From Peteryoungia aggregata LMG 23059 (GTDB taxonomy: Bacteria; Pseudomonadota; Alphaproteobacteria; Rhizobiales; Rhizobiaceae), in the NCBI RefSeq assembly GCF_030814435.1, contig NZ_JAUSUW010000005.1, positions 248,001 to 312,000 on the forward strand: a stretch of 64,000 nt of DNA. Direction: 5' to 3'. The notes below the pieces were generated by a model. It saw nothing but the letters and a program-made list of their open reading frames with translations, had not been told where the DNA came from and did not search any database. Shown here one piece after another: positions 42,750 through 52,737 of this stretch; the stretch's first letter is position 1; every line of letters starts with the position of its first letter. Both the position numbers and the translations under genes were made by a program.

Positions 42750-43097
42750 ATGTTCAATATCGATGACGCCAGCAAGAAGAGCAAGGAAGCCATGGACACC
42801 ATGCTGAAGAACTATTCGGAGGTGACCAAGGGTTTCCAGGCTATCGCTGCTGAAGCGACCGACTACTCGAAGAAGTCGTTTCATGACTTCGCTTCCTTCA
42901 TGGAGGCCATGACTTCGGTGAAGAGTGTCGAGGCAGCCTTCGAGCTGCAGACGTCCTTCATGAAGTCCTCCTATGAGGGCTTCGTTGCGGAAGCGACGAA
43001 GATGGGCGAAATGTATGCCGACCTCGCGAAAATGGCCTACAAGCCTTACGAGGCCACAATGGGTAAGGTCATGGCGCCGATGTCTGCCGCAGCCTGA
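42750..43097 (+). CDS. Phasin family protein
   Basis: Start at 42750 with AAGGAGGAG 7 bases upstream, giving 115 residues. An amphipathic helical protein of the phasin_2 family (SKEAMDTMLKNYSEVTKGFQAIAAEATDYSKKSF, VEAAFELQTSFMKSSYEGFVAEATKMGEMYADLAK). It should coat polyhydroxyalkanoate granules and control their size. The very strong ribosome site suits a highly expressed protein. Monocistronic, between two terminators. Confidence 0.92.
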   Translation: MFNIDDASKKSKEAMDTMLKNYSEVTKGFQAIAAEATDYSKKSFHDFASFMEAMTSVKSVEAAFELQTSFMKSSYEGFVAEATKMGEMYADLAKMAYKPYEATMGKVMAPMSAAA

Positions 43098-43118
43098 TTG
43101 AAGCTTGCGCGTAACCTG

Positions 43119-43156
43119 CAAGACCGGCCGTGCCCTGCGCGGCCGGTCTTGTCATT
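43119..43156 (+). terminator. Terminator after the phasin gene
   Basis: An 11-bp perfect stem (CAAGACCGGCC/GGCCGGTCTTG) with an 11-base loop, followed by TCATTT. Confidence 0.78.
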
Positions 43157-43338
43157 TGTGGCTGCTGGTATAACCTGTTCCTTCAATTTCTTAGCTTTTC
43201 CGGGCATCGTGACAAATTGTCGTCACAGAGGCCTGGGGGGCTTAAAATCACCGCATAATGAACTACCTTACTGTGCTGAGTGTTCGTCCGCACCGATGTG
43301 TAACGGCAAACCGGCCGGACAACGGAGAATGAACTGAA

Positions 43339-43686
43339 ATGACTGCTAAGCCGGTCTTCATGCAAAGCCAGGGTGACGGGGAAAACGCCAATCGTGGCAC
43401 CTCGGTGATCACCCGCACCAAGCCGAAGACGAAGAAGCCGAATCTGTATCGCGTCCTGCTTCTGAACGACGACTACACCCCGATGGAATTCGTGATCCAC
43501 ATCCTGGAGCGCTTTTTCCAGAAGGACAGGGAAGCCGCCACCCGCATCATGTTGCATGTCCACAATCATGGTGTCGGAGAATGCGGTGTCTTCACCTACG
43601 AAGTCGCCGAAACCAAAGTCTCACAGGTGATGGATTTCGCCAGGCAACATGAACATCCGCTTCAATGCGTCATGGAAAAGAAGTGA
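43339..43686 (+). CDS. clpS: ATP-dependent Clp protease adaptor ClpS
   Basis: A 115-residue N-end-rule adaptor that delivers substrates to Clp[22 protein letters not shown] carries the conserved core (NDDYTPM), and [15 protein letters not shown] includes the substrate-pocket Met and His. Nine bases before clpA, so co-transcribed. Confidence 0.95.
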   Translation: MTAKPVFMQSQGDGENANRGTSVITRTKPKTKKPNLYRVLLLNDDYTPMEFVIHILERFFQKDREAATRIMLHVHNHGVGECGVFTYEVAETKVSQVMDFARQHEHPLQCVMEKK

Positions 43687-43695
43687 GGATCAGAC

Positions 43696-46179
43696 GTGCC
43701 AACATTTTCACCCAGCCTCGAAAAAGCGCTGCATCAGGCCCTGACCTACGCAAACGAGCGTCACCATGAATATGCGACGCTGGAGCACCTGCTGCTCGCT
43801 CTGATCGACGACGCGGATGCCGCCGCCGTGATGGGGGCCTGCAACGTCAACCTCGACGCCCTGCGCAAGACCGTCAGCGACTTCGTCGACAATGATCTCG
43901 CCAATCTCATCACCGGATATGACGAGGACTCCAAGCCGACTTCGAGCTTCCAGCGCGTCATCCAGCGGGCCGTGATCCACGTCCAGTCTTCCGGTCGCGA
44001 GGAAGTCACCGGCGCCAACGTCCTCGTCGCGATCTTTGCCGAGCGCGAGAGCAATGCTGCGTACTTCCTGCAGGAACAGGAAATGACCCGTTACGACGCG
44101 GTCAACTACATCTCGCACGGTATCGGCAAGCGACCGGGCGCTTCGCAGGTCCGCAATCCCCGTGGTGCGGAAGAGGGTGAGCCCGAGGCGAAACAGGGCC
44201 GTGAGCCGGAGGAAGGTTCGGCAAAGGGCAAGCAGGAGGCTTTGAAAGCCTATTGCGTCAACCTCAATGAAAAGGCCAAGACCGGCCGCATCGACCCGCT
44301 GATCGGCCGTCATGACGAAGTCAACCGGACGATCCAGGTCCTGTGCCGCCGTTCCAAGAACAACCCGCTCTATGTCGGCGATCCCGGCGTCGGCAAGACG
44401 GCGATTGCCGAGGGCCTCGCCAAGCGCATCGTCGAGGGCAAGGTTCCGGAAGCATTGGCGGATGCCACGATCTTCTCGCTCGACATGGGCACGCTTCTCG
44501 CCGGCACGCGTTATCGCGGAGACTTCGAGGAGCGCCTGAAGCAGGTCGTCAAGGAACTGGAAGACTATCCGGGCGCCGTGCTGTTCATTGACGAGATCCA
44601 CACTGTCATCGGTGCCGGTGCCACCTCGGGCGGCGCAATGGATGCCTCGAACCTCTTGAAGCCGGCCCTCTCGTCGGGGGCGATCCGCTGCATCGGCTCG
44701 ACCACCTACAAGGAATACCGCCAGTTCTTCGAAAAGGACCGGGCGCTCGTTCGCCGTTTCCAGAAGATCGACGTCAACGAGCCGTCCATCGATGATGCCA
44801 TCGAGATCATGAAGGGCCTGAAGCCCTATTTCGAGGACTATCACAAGCTCCGTTACACCAACGAGGCGATCAAGTCGGCCGTCGAGCTTTCGGCCCGCTA
44901 CATCTCCGACCGCAAGCTGCCCGACAAGGCGATCGATGTGATCGACGAGACCGGTGCGGCCCAGATGCTGCTGCCGGCGTCGCGCCGCCGCAAGCTGATC
45001 ACCGAGAAGGAGATCGAGGCAACGATCGCCACCATGGCCCGCATTCCCCCGAAGACGGTGTCCAAGGACGACGAGATGGTGCTCGCCAATCTCGAAAAGG
45101 AACTGCGCTCGGTCGTCTACGGCCAGGACAAGGCGATCGAGGCACTCTCGACCTCGATCAAGCTTGCGCGTGCGGGTCTTCGCGAACCGAACAAGCCGAT
45201 CGGCTGCTATGTCTTTTCCGGCCCGACCGGTGTGGGCAAGACGGAAGTCGCCAAGCAGCTGGCCTCGTCGCTTGGCGTCGAACTCCTGCGATTCGACATG
45301 TCGGAATATATGGAGCGGCACACGGTCTCGCGTCTGCTCGGGGCGCCTCCCGGCTATGTCGGTTTCGACCAGGGCGGTCTCTTGACCGATGGCGTCGACC
45401 AGCATCCGCATTGTGTTGTGCTGCTTGATGAAATCGAAAAGGCGCATCCGGATATCTACAACATCCTGTTGCAGGTCATGGACCATGGCCAGCTGACCGA
45501 CCACAACGGCAAGAAGATCGACTTCCGCAACGTCATCCTGATCATGACGACCAATGCGGGCGCATCGGAAATGGCCAAGTCGGCAATCGGCTTCGGTTCG
45601 TCGAAGCGCACCGGCGAAGACGAGGAGGCGCTCAACCGCCTGTTCACGCCGGAATTCCGCAACCGTCTCGACGCGACGATCCCGTTTGCACCTCTGCCGA
45701 CGGAAGTCATCCATCAGGTCGTTCAGAAGTTCGTCATGCAGCTGGAAGCCCAGCTGTCCGAGCGCAACGTCACCTTCGACCTCTCGGAACCCGCAATCGC
45801 CTGGTTGGCGAAGAGCGGTTACGACGAGAAGATGGGCGCACGTCCGCTGTCTCGTGTCATTCAGGAGCACATCAAGAAGCCGCTCGCCAACGAGATCCTT
45901 TTCGGCAAGTTGAAGAAGGGTGGCGTCGTGAAGGTCGGGACGAAGTTGGACGAAAGCGGCGAGGAAGTACTCGACCTCGAGGCGATTTCCGAGGTGGCCG
46001 CAGTGAAGCCGAAGCCGAAGCCGGAAGTTGAGGTTGCCTCGGCCAAGCCCGCTAAAGCCAAGCGCAAGCCCTCTGCCAAGGCGCAGGCCACTCAGGATGA
46101 GGGTGATGTCGCCGTCATCGACGAGGCACCAAAGCCGGTGAAGCGGTCTGCCGTGCCGAAGGTGCCGAAGAAGAAGTAA
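43696..46179 (+). CDS. clpA: ATP-dependent Clp protease ATP-binding subunit ClpA
   Basis: An 827-residue AAA+ unfoldase partner of ClpP. Start at GTG 43696. N-domain [31 protein letters not shown]; first Walker [14 protein letters not shown] (about 230-242); second Walker [13 protein letters not shown] (about 510-521) with [13 protein letters not shown]. The C-terminal tail after residue 750 is an unusual Lys/Pro/Ala-rich extension ([21 protein letters not shown]...). The terminator follows. Confidence 0.96.
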   Translation: MPTFSPSLEKALHQALTYANERHHEYATLEHLLLALIDDADAAAVMGACNVNLDALRKTVSDFVDNDLANLITGYDEDSKPTSSFQRVIQRAVIHVQSSGREEVTGANVLVAIFAERESNAAYFLQEQEMTRYDAVNYISHGIGKRPGASQVRNPRGAEEGEPEAKQGREPEEGSAKGKQEALKAYCVNLNEKAKTGRIDPLIGRHDEVNRTIQVLCRRSKNNPLYVGDPGVGKTAIAEGLAKRIVEGKVPEALADATIFSLDMGTLLAGTRYRGDFEERLKQVVKELEDYPGAVLFIDEIHTVIGAGATSGGAMDASNLLKPALSSGAIRCIGSTTYKEYRQFFEKDRALVRRFQKIDVNEPSIDDAIEIMKGLKPYFEDYHKLRYTNEAIKSAVELSARYISDRKLPDKAIDVIDETGAAQMLLPASRRRKLITEKEIEATIATMARIPPKTVSKDDEMVLANLEKELRSVVYGQDKAIEALSTSIKLARAGLREPNKPIGCYVFSGPTGVGKTEVAKQLASSLGVELLRFDMSEYMERHTVSRLLGAPPGYVGFDQGGLLTDGVDQHPHCVVLLDEIEKAHPDIYNILLQVMDHGQLTDHNGKKIDFRNVILIMTTNAGASEMAKSAIGFGSSKRTGEDEEALNRLFTPEFRNRLDATIPFAPLPTEVIHQVVQKFVMQLEAQLSERNVTFDLSEPAIAWLAKSGYDEKMGARPLSRVIQEHIKKPLANEILFGKLKKGGVVKVGTKLDESGEEVLDLEAISEVAAVKPKPKPEVEVASAKPAKAKRKPSAKAQATQDEGDVAVIDEAPKPVKRSAVPKVPKKK

Positions 46180-46201
46180 GCGCAGTGCTTGAAAGATATG
46201 C

Positions 46202-46233
46202 GTGCCGGGCGTTGAGCCCGGCACTTTCTTTTT
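46202..46233 (+). terminator. Terminator after clpA
   Basis: An 8-bp perfect stem (GTGCCGGG/CCCGGCAC) with a 7-base loop, then TTTCTTTTT, directly upstream of azlC. Confidence 0.88.
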
Positions 46234-46251
46234 GACGATCCGGAATTTCAG

Positions 46252-47034
46252 ATGTCTTCTGTTTCTAGCGATATCTCCCAATTGCGGTGGTTTTTCACCG
46301 GCATGCGTGGCCTCTTCAGCCTGCCTGCGATCATCCTGATGATCTCCTTCGTCGGCTTCTCCGCCTTTGCACTCGAATCGGGCGTCAGTCGCGCAGAAGC
46401 CATGTTCATGACGGCTTCCGTCTGGGCCCTGCCGGCCAAGATGATCCTGATTGGCTCGATGACCAGCGGCGCCAATCTTCTCGGTATCTTTCTTGCGGTC
46501 TCGCTGTCCTCGATCCGGATGATGCCGATGGTGGCATCGCTGGTTCCGGAGATGCGCACGGAACGCACGCCCACCTGGTTGCTGTTGCTGCTCTCGCATT
46601 TCGTTGCAATCACCGCCTGGGTCTTTGCGATGGGAAGCTTCAAGGATGTCCCGCGAGAGGTGCGTGTCGCCTATTTCGCCGGCTTCGGCATCACCCTGGT
46701 GACGGTCAACACCATTCTGGTCGGCGTCTGCTATGGTCTGGTCGCGGCCTTCCCGCCTGTTGTCGCGGCCCTCCTGTTCTTCCTGACACCTGTCTATTTC
46801 ATTGCCTCGATCTGGGCGACGGGCCGCCAGTCCGTGGTCAAGGTCGCCTTTGTGGTCGGCGTGATCTCCGGGCCTTTGCTCGCCGTGTTCGTCCCCGGTT
46901 TCGACATTCTGATCGCAGGTCTGGGCGGGGGAACGCTGGCCTACCTCTTCGACCGTTACGTGATCCGGAAGCGCGGTGCTGCCAAGGACACGTCCGTCAC
47001 CGATCCGTCGCCGCAATCCGAGGAGGTGATCTGA
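46252..47034 (+). CDS. azlC: AzlC family branched-chain amino acid permease subunit
   Basis: A 260-residue membrane protein with about seven hydrophobic segments. GLFSLPAIILMISFVGFSAFALESGVS and AVSLSSIRMMPMVASLVPEMRT are characteristic of AzlC, which with AzlD exports branched-chain amino acids or their analogues. The stop overlaps the azlD start (TGATG). Confidence 0.88.
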   Translation: MSSVSSDISQLRWFFTGMRGLFSLPAIILMISFVGFSAFALESGVSRAEAMFMTASVWALPAKMILIGSMTSGANLLGIFLAVSLSSIRMMPMVASLVPEMRTERTPTWLLLLLSHFVAITAWVFAMGSFKDVPREVRVAYFAGFGITLVTVNTILVGVCYGLVAAFPPVVAALLFFLTPVYFIASIWATGRQSVVKVAFVVGVISGPLLAVFVPGFDILIAGLGGGTLAYLFDRYVIRKRGAAKDTSVTDPSPQSEEVI

Positions 47035-47363
47035 TGCAGGAATACTGGCCCTATATCGTGATCATTGTTGCCGGATGGCTCGCCACGGACTTCTGGCGCT
47101 GGATGGGTGTGATCGCCGGCAACCGGCTTCAGGAAGGATCCGAGGCGCTGAATTGGGTGAGGGCGGTTGCGACTGCGCTCGTCATGGCCGTGACCGCGAA
47201 GCTCGTGGTCTTCCCGACCGGTACGCTCGAAAGCTCGCCGCTCTGGCTCCGGCTTGCAGCGGCAGGTCTGGGCTTTGCAGCCTTCCTGCTGTCGGGCCAG
47301 CGGGTCATTGTCGGGGTCGTGGTTCCGCTTGCAATCCTGGGCGCCGGTCTGCTCTGGCTCTGA
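47034..47363 (+). CDS. azlD: AzlD domain-containing protein
   Basis: A 109-residue protein with four hydrophobic segments, translationally coupled to azlC. Length and pairing match AzlD, the small partner in branched-chain amino-acid efflux. Confidence 0.82.
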   Translation: MQEYWPYIVIIVAGWLATDFWRWMGVIAGNRLQEGSEALNWVRAVATALVMAVTAKLVVFPTGTLESSPLWLRLAAAGLGFAAFLLSGQRVIVGVVVPLAILGAGLLWL

Positions 47364-47454
47364 GGTCGCGCCCAATCACAGGCGCGTGTCTTCACTGGAC
47401 TTGCCACAATTCGCTTCCCAAATCGGGTCCACCGATCAACACAAGGAAAGCGAA

Positions 47455-47643
47455 ATGTCAAAGGTAGTACGCTTCCGCCGTCTGAGACATGGCGATCCCC
47501 CGAGGTTCAAGGTCCTGCCGGATGACCTGCGCAAGAGGTCTTCTCGCACCGGTTCCCGGAGAACGATGCGTTCGTTTCCGATCATCATCCTTGCCCTCGT
47601 CGGCGTTGCCGCTCTGCTGGTCGTCGGCGGTTTCGTCGCCTGA
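47455..47643 (+). CDS. Small membrane protein with basic N-terminus
   Basis: A 62-residue protein: a strongly basic first 38 residues (KVVRFRRLRHG, DDLRKRSSRTGSRRTMR) and one C-terminal membrane segment (about 41-60). AAGGAAAG lies 4 bases before the ATG. Probably conserved in Rhizobiales; function unknown. Convergent with the HIT gene. Confidence 0.65.
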   Translation: MSKVVRFRRLRHGDPPRFKVLPDDLRKRSSRTGSRRTMRSFPIIILALVGVAALLVVGGFVA

Positions 47644-47675
47644 CCCTGCTACTGGCTTGCCGCAGGGCGCTCCTC

Positions 47676-48095
47676 TCAGAGTGCCGCCTTGATCTTTTCG
47701 GCCTGGGCCTTCAGCATCTCGACATCTGCCATGCCGCCGGCGTGGGGCTTGAGCGGCACGCCCTCGTGGCGCGGGATGACATGGAAATGCAGGTGAAAGA
47801 CGGTCTGGCCGGCCGAGGGCTCATTGAATTGTGCGATGTAGATGCCATCGGCCTCGAAGGCTTCCTTGGCCGCATTGGCGAGCTTCTGCACGACCGGCAT
47901 CAGCTTTGCGAGCACCGCTGGATCGGCATCGAGCAGATTGCGTGAACCCTGCTTCGGGATCACCAGAAGGTGGCCCGGCGCCTGTGGCATGACGTCCATG
48001 AAGGCGAGCGTATCCTCGTCCTCGTAGAGCTTTACCGACGGGATCGTGCCGGCGAGGATCTTGGCGAAGATGTTGTTGGGATCATAGGCGGTCAT
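47676..48095 (-). CDS. HIT family hydrolase
   Basis: A 139-residue histidine-triad nucleotide hydrolase. The triad motif is FHLHFHVIPRH (about 98-108). NNIFAKILAGTIPSVKLYEDE at the N-terminus is typical of the Hint/HinT-like branch, which cleaves AMP-lysine and similar phosphoramidates. Start at 48095 with GAGGAG 7 bases upstream. Confidence 0.93.
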   Translation of the reverse strand: MTAYDPNNIFAKILAGTIPSVKLYEDEDTLAFMDVMPQAPGHLLVIPKQGSRNLLDADPAVLAKLMPVVQKLANAAKEAFEADGIYIAQFNEPSAGQTVFHLHFHVIPRHEGVPLKPHAGGMADVEMLKAQAEKIKAAL

Positions 48096-48165
48096 GGCTG
48101 TCTCCTCGATTGTCGGGGCCACTTAACGGCAAGCTAGCTCCGGCTTCAAGAGCGCGGCGGCGCTC

Positions 48166-49365
48166 TCAACCGTCGAATTCCTCGCCGTCACGCGGCAGGC
48201 GCTCGCCTTTGCGGAAGGGTGTGTGTTCGCCGAGATATTCGCCAGCCTGGGCAACCTCACGGCGCTCATGCGCGAGATAGTCGGCGACAGCCCGGCGCAG
48301 GCCCGGATGGGTGATGAAATGAGCGGAATGGGTGAGGACGGGTTCATAGCCGCGCGCCAGCTTATGCTCGCCCTGGGCACCCGCCTCGACCCGATCGAGA
48401 CCCTTCTCCAGCGCGAAGTCGATCGCCTGATGATAGCAGACCTCGAAATGCAAGAAGGGATGGTCCTCGATGCAGCCCCAATGGCGGCCATAAAGGGCCT
48501 CGGCGCCGATGAAGTTGATGGCGCCGGCGACATATCGCCCATTTCGCTTCGCCATCACCAACAGGATGTCGTCGGGCATGCGCTCACCAACCAGCGAATA
48601 AAAGAGGCGGGTGAGATAAGGCCTGCCCCACTTGCGGCTGCCAGTGTCGATATAGAAGCGGAAGAACTGGTCCCAGATGTCTTCCGTGAGGTCGGCACCC
48701 GTAAGCCAGTCGATGCTGATGCCGTTTTCGAGGGCTGCCCGGCGCTCCTTGCGCAGGTTCTTGCGCTTCGACGACGAGAGTTCGGCGAGAAACGCCTCGT
48801 GGTTCGCATAACCGCGATTGATGAAGTGGAACTGCTGATCCGTCCGATGCAGAAAATTGGCTTCCGTAAGAGAAGATAACTCACCTTGCGGAAGGAAAGT
48901 CACATGTGCCGAGGAGGTGCCGAGTTCACCGGCTACCTGCTGCAGTCCATGTGCCAGCAGTCCCTGGATCCGCGAGACATCCTCACCATGGCGCACCAGC
49001 AGCCGGGGCCCTGTTGCCGGGGTGAACGGAATGGATGCCTGGAGCTTCGGATAATAACGCCCGCCGGCCCTATGAAAGGCATCCGCCCATCCATGGTCGA
49101 AGACATATTCGCCCTGGCTGTGGCTCTTGAGGTAGCAGGGAATGGCGCCGAGAAGCCGCCCTTCCTCCTCCAGCAAAAGGTGATGGCCCATCCAGCCGGT
49201 CTCGGCTGTCGCCGAGCCGGATTCTTCGAGCGCCGAAAGGAAGGCATGCGAGGTGAAGGGATTGTAGCCCGGCTCCGAATGGGAGGCCCCGGAGAGGAGA
49301 CCCCATTCGCTGGATGGGATCTCCTGGAAGGAGCGCACTACGCGGATCGTCACCTCGTCTGCCAT
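48166..49365 (-). CDS. FemAB-like N-acyltransferase (COG3146 type)
   Basis: A 399-residue GNAT-fold protein of the peptidogalycan biosynthesis/FemAB-like type. GYNPFTSHAFLSALEESGSAT near residue 34, SSSKRKNLRKERR near 190, and VAGAINFIGAEALYGRHWGC and EAGAQGEHKLARGYEP near 285-350 are family signatures. The substrate is unknown. Its start lies 10 bases after the GDPD stop; the three genes 50574-48166 form a reverse-strand operon. Confidence 0.87.
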   Translation of the reverse strand: MADEVTIRVVRSFQEIPSSEWGLLSGASHSEPGYNPFTSHAFLSALEESGSATAETGWMGHHLLLEEEGRLLGAIPCYLKSHSQGEYVFDHGWADAFHRAGGRYYPKLQASIPFTPATGPRLLVRHGEDVSRIQGLLAHGLQQVAGELGTSSAHVTFLPQGELSSLTEANFLHRTDQQFHFINRGYANHEAFLAELSSSKRKNLRKERRAALENGISIDWLTGADLTEDIWDQFFRFYIDTGSRKWGRPYLTRLFYSLVGERMPDDILLVMAKRNGRYVAGAINFIGAEALYGRHWGCIEDHPFLHFEVCYHQAIDFALEKGLDRVEAGAQGEHKLARGYEPVLTHSAHFITHPGLRRAVADYLAHERREVAQAGEYLGEHTPFRKGERLPRDGEEFDG

Positions 49366-49375
49366 GGATCTCCCG

Positions 49376-50107
49376 TCAGGCAATCGCCGGCGACTGGCGC
49401 GGGTCGAAGCCTTCGAATGTCATCTGGTCTGCATAGGTATAGGTCTGTGCCCGCATGATTTCATCCCTGACGGTCCAGGTAATCACGGGTGTGCCCTTTT
49501 CACGCAGTCCGGTGACGAAATCATTCGGCAGATGCGCCACGCAATAGGATGTGAAGTCCAGTCCGAGATCCATCGCTTCCTTGTGGGCGCTGAGGTTCTC
49601 CGGCTTTACGCCTTCCGCCGTGAGGCCGACCGGCCAGGGGCATCCCGCCACCTTGAGTGCGCGCAGGAGGTGATAATCGAAGCTCATCAGCGCGACCTTG
49701 CCCTCATAACCCTCCAGCACTTCGAGCACGGCCTCGACGAAGCCGTCGTCATGCTCGGCGTCGATGCCCTTGAGCTCGATCACCAGCGGAACCCGGCCCT
49801 TCACGAGGTCCAGCATCTGACGAAGCGTCGGGATCTTGTCGGCGGTTCCACCGATCGACAGCATCCGCAATTCACCGGCGGTGCGCTCGCGGACTTCACC
49901 ATTCATGTTGCAGAGCCGCTGCAGGTCGTGGTCGTGGAACACCATGGGCACGCTGTCGGACGAGAGCTGGATGTCACATTCGATGGCGAAGCCTGCCTCG
50001 ATGGCCCGGCTGAAAGCCGAGAGTGTGTTTTCCCAGATTTGCCTGTTCATGTCGTGATAACCGCGATGGGCGACCGGCAGGTCCTTGATCCAGTCAACCG
50101 AACTCAC
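49376..50107 (-). CDS. Glycerophosphodiester phosphodiesterase family protein
   Basis: A 243-residue GDPD enzyme. Catalytic HRGYHDMNRQIWENTL (about 14-29) includes the HR pair and the E-N-T site; AIECDIQLSSDSVPMVFHDHDLQRL carries the ECD metal ligands and the second catalytic His. It would release glycerol 3-phosphate from phospholipid-derived diesters. No signal peptide, so cytoplasmic. Overlaps the RidA-family stop by 4 bases. Confidence 0.92.
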   Translation of the reverse strand: MSSVDWIKDLPVAHRGYHDMNRQIWENTLSAFSRAIEAGFAIECDIQLSSDSVPMVFHDHDLQRLCNMNGEVRERTAGELRMLSIGGTADKIPTLRQMLDLVKGRVPLVIELKGIDAEHDDGFVEAVLEVLEGYEGKVALMSFDYHLLRALKVAGCPWPVGLTAEGVKPENLSAHKEAMDLGLDFTSYCVAHLPNDFVTGLREKGTPVITWTVRDEIMRAQTYTYADQMTFEGFDPRQSPAIA

Positions 50108-50574
50108 AGCGCAATCTCCAGGATGGCGTCGATCTCGACGGCGGCATTCAGCGGTAGCTGGGCCACGCCCACGGCAGCGCGTGCGTGTTTGCCGGCGTCA
50201 CCCAGCACGTTCGCGATCAGGTTCGAGGCACCGTTGATGACGAGGTGCTGCTCGATAAAGCCCGGAGCGGATGCGACGAAACCATTCAGCTTCACGACAC
50301 GGCTGATCCGCGACAGGTCGCAGGACAGTGCGGCTTTCGCCTGGGCCAGGATGTTGATGGCGCAGAGTTCGGCTGCCCGCTGGGCGTCGGCGAGCACGAC
50401 ATCGTCGCCGACAAGACCTGTCACCGCCACTTTTCCGCCTTCAATCGGCAACTGGCCGGAGAGGAACAGCAGGTTTCCGCTGATCACATAGGGCACGTAA
50501 TTGGCGGCGGGGGCAGCAGCTTCAGGCAGGCTGATGCCCAGCGCTGCAAGGCGGCCGTCGATTGTGTCGGACAT
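50104..50574 (-). CDS. RidA/YjgF family protein
   Basis: A 156-residue member of the RidA family (longer YjgF/TdcF-like branch): NLLFLSGQLPIEGGKV near residue 34, and the C-terminal RAAVGVAQLPLNAAVEIDAILEIAL with the conserved Arg. RidA deaminates reactive enamine intermediates, though this branch is less studied. First gene of the reverse-strand operon; GGGAA lies before the start at 50574. Divergent from eipB. Confidence 0.88.
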   Translation of the reverse strand: MSDTIDGRLAALGISLPEAAAPAANYVPYVISGNLLFLSGQLPIEGGKVAVTGLVGDDVVLADAQRAAELCAINILAQAKAALSCDLSRISRVVKLNGFVASAPGFIEQHLVINGASNLIANVLGDAGKHARAAVGVAQLPLNAAVEIDAILEIAL

Positions 50575-50690
50575 AGCAGATTCCCGGTCTGTTGATAAAA
50601 GTTGAGAAAGTTGTGGCGACGAAAAGCATGTCTCGCTTTTGCCGGATGTGTTCTTATAACATCGATGACGAGTCCAACAGGAGGGTGTCG

Positions 50691-51521
50691 ATGTTTCCTT
50701 TGCGAATGGCGGTCCGTACGACGCTTTCCCTTGCTGCCTTTGGCGCGGCGGGGCAGGTGGCCAATGCGGCGACCGTCGGCCTTGTGCCGCATCGCGCCGT
50801 CTACGAGATCGTGCTGAAAGAAGCATCCGACCGCTCAGGGATCGAATCCGTGCGCGGTCGCATGGTCTATGAGTTCAGCGGCTCGGCCTGCAAGGGCTTC
50901 AACACCCAGTTCCGCTTCGTCACCCGCATCGACGTGGGCGAGGGCGTGCGCGTCACCGACCAGCGCTCGACCACCTTCGAAGATGTGCCTGCCGGCAAGT
51001 TCCGATTCGAGAATAAGTCCTTCACCGATGACCAGTTGGACAAGGACGTCAGCGGTGCTGCGGCCGAAGCCGGCGGCAAGGTCAAGATCGAGCTGACCGG
51101 ACCCGACAGGCGGGATATCGAACTCGCCGACAGCCGCTTTCCGGCCGAGCACATGCTTGAAGTGATCGCCCGTGCCCGCAAGGGCGAGCGTGTTTTCGAA
51201 TCGCGGATCTTCGACGGTTCCGAAGACGGCGACCAGACCTTCCTCACGACCACCATTGTCGGCGGCCCGCAGCAGTCTACGAAGACGGATCCGGAAGCCA
51301 AGGCTCTGGCAACCCTCGGAACGCAGGACTACTGGCCGGTCTCGATCGCCTATTTTGACGAGAAGACGAGGGGCGACCAGGAGCCGATCTACAGCCAGTC
51401 CTTCAAGCTCTACGAAAACGGCGTGACCCGTGACCTGACGCTCGACTACGGCGATTTTGTCCTGGCCGGCAAGCTGACCAAGCTCGAAGTGCTCGGCAAG
51501 CCCGACGGCGATTGCCAGTAA
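50691..51521 (+). CDS. eipB: Cell envelope integrity protein EipB
   Basis: Start at 50691 with AGGAGGG 7 bases upstream; 276 residues. Signal peptide of about 27 residues (cleaved after VANAA). EipB-type beta-spiral protein: LVPHRAVYEIVLKEA after the signal, ALATLGTQDYWPVSIAYFDE near 205. The two conserved cysteines are present (SACKGFN and the C-terminal DGDCQ), able to form the disulfide known from Brucella EipB. Required there for envelope integrity under stress. Confidence 0.92.
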   Translation: MFPLRMAVRTTLSLAAFGAAGQVANAATVGLVPHRAVYEIVLKEASDRSGIESVRGRMVYEFSGSACKGFNTQFRFVTRIDVGEGVRVTDQRSTTFEDVPAGKFRFENKSFTDDQLDKDVSGAAAEAGGKVKIELTGPDRRDIELADSRFPAEHMLEVIARARKGERVFESRIFDGSEDGDQTFLTTTIVGGPQQSTKTDPEAKALATLGTQDYWPVSIAYFDEKTRGDQEPIYSQSFKLYENGVTRDLTLDYGDFVLAGKLTKLEVLGKPDGDCQ

Positions 51522-51709
51522 ACCGGCTCGATTGCCGGAATTCGGCGCGTCCGCTATTGATTTTTGACCGACGCCCCTGTATGGCCGGCGTCATTCCACA
51601 CGCGAGACTTGGGATCGTCAGGGAGAAATCCTGTCGTTTCCGCCCGGTGGCTGGCCGAAAGGTCTGCTGTTTGTCTCGCGGGGGTTAAACCGGAAAAGGA
51701 GAAAAAGGC

Positions 51710-52477
51710 ATGGCATTGCCTGATTTTAGCATGCGTCAGCTTCTGGAAGCTGGCGTTCACTTCGGTCACCAGACGCATCGCTGGAACCCGAAGATGAAGC
51801 CGTACATCTTCGGCGATCGTAACAACATTCACATCATCGACCTGGCTCAGACCGTTCCGATGTTGTCGCGCGCCCTTCAGGTCGTGTCCGACACCGTTGC
51901 TCGTGGCGGCCGCGTTCTGTTCGTTGGCACCAAGCGCCAGGCTTCGGAAATCATCGCTGATTCCGCCAAGCGTTCGGCCCAGTACTACGTCAACTCCCGC
52001 TGGCTCGGCGGCATGATGACCAACTGGAAGACCATTTCGAACTCGATCGCCCGTCTGCGCAAGCTCGACGAGATCCTGGCTTCGGAAGCTTCTGGCTACT
52101 CCAAGAAGGAGCGCCTGAACCTCGAGCGCGAACGCGAGAAGCTGGAAAAGGCTCTCGGCGGTATCCGCGATATGGGCGGCACCCCGGACCTGATGTTCAT
52201 CATCGACACCAACAAGGAAAAGATCGCGATCGACGAAGCCAAGCGCCTCGGCATCCCGGTCGTTGCTGTCATCGACTCGAACTGCGATCCGGACCTCATC
52301 GACTATCCGATCCCGGGCAACGACGACGCCTCGCGCGCCATCTCGCTCTATTGCGACCTGATCTCGCGCGCTGCCATCGACGGCATCGCTCGCCAGCAGG
52401 GCGCCTCGGGTCGTGACATCGGCGCGTCTGCCGAAGCTCCGATCGAGCCGGCTCTCGAGACCGAAGCAGAAGCTTAA
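51710..52477 (+). CDS. rpsB: 30S ribosomal protein S2
   Basis: A 255-residue S2: [30 protein letters not shown] at the N-terminus, [12 protein letters not shown] and [21 protein letters not shown]-type ribosome site (GAAAAGGAGAAAAAGGC). It begins the rpsB-tsf-pyrH-frr block after a 188-base leader. Confidence 0.98.
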   Translation: MALPDFSMRQLLEAGVHFGHQTHRWNPKMKPYIFGDRNNIHIIDLAQTVPMLSRALQVVSDTVARGGRVLFVGTKRQASEIIADSAKRSAQYYVNSRWLGGMMTNWKTISNSIARLRKLDEILASEASGYSKKERLNLEREREKLEKALGGIRDMGGTPDLMFIIDTNKEKIAIDEAKRLGIPVVAVIDSNCDPDLIDYPIPGNDDASRAISLYCDLISRAAIDGIARQQGASGRDIGASAEAPIEPALETEAEA

Positions 52478-52486
52478 TCGCTTTAC

Positions 52487-52509
52487 GCGGCGGGTAACCG
52501 CCGCTTTTT
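52487..52509 (+). terminator. Terminator or attenuator between rpsB and tsf
   Basis: A 7-bp GC stem (GCGGCGG/CCGCCGC), GTAA loop, then five Ts. The 260-base rpsB-tsf gap suggests partial termination, as known in other bacteria. Confidence 0.75.
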
Positions 52510-52737
52510 CCCGTCAAGGGAATGGCCGCCTGCAAGCTCGCCTGAGCAGCGGGCGGCCTCCGTTCTTCAAGATGCCATTCGCGTCACGCGAGAAGGCGTC
52601 GAAGACGGCCGATTGTTTCCGTGGTGACCCGCTTCATCACGTTGTCATACATCCGGGTACATTTCGTCCCCAACCTAGCGGTTCACCGTTCCCCTCGCGG
52701 CCACGGGTCGACCGCCTGAACAGACAAGAGGCACACA

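Noticed and set aside
43708..47016. 1102-codon open frame on the reverse strand opposite clpA and azlC
   Set aside because: It mirrors the GC-rich codon pattern of clpA (third-position GC gives stop-free antisense). The forward product is an unmistakable ClpA.
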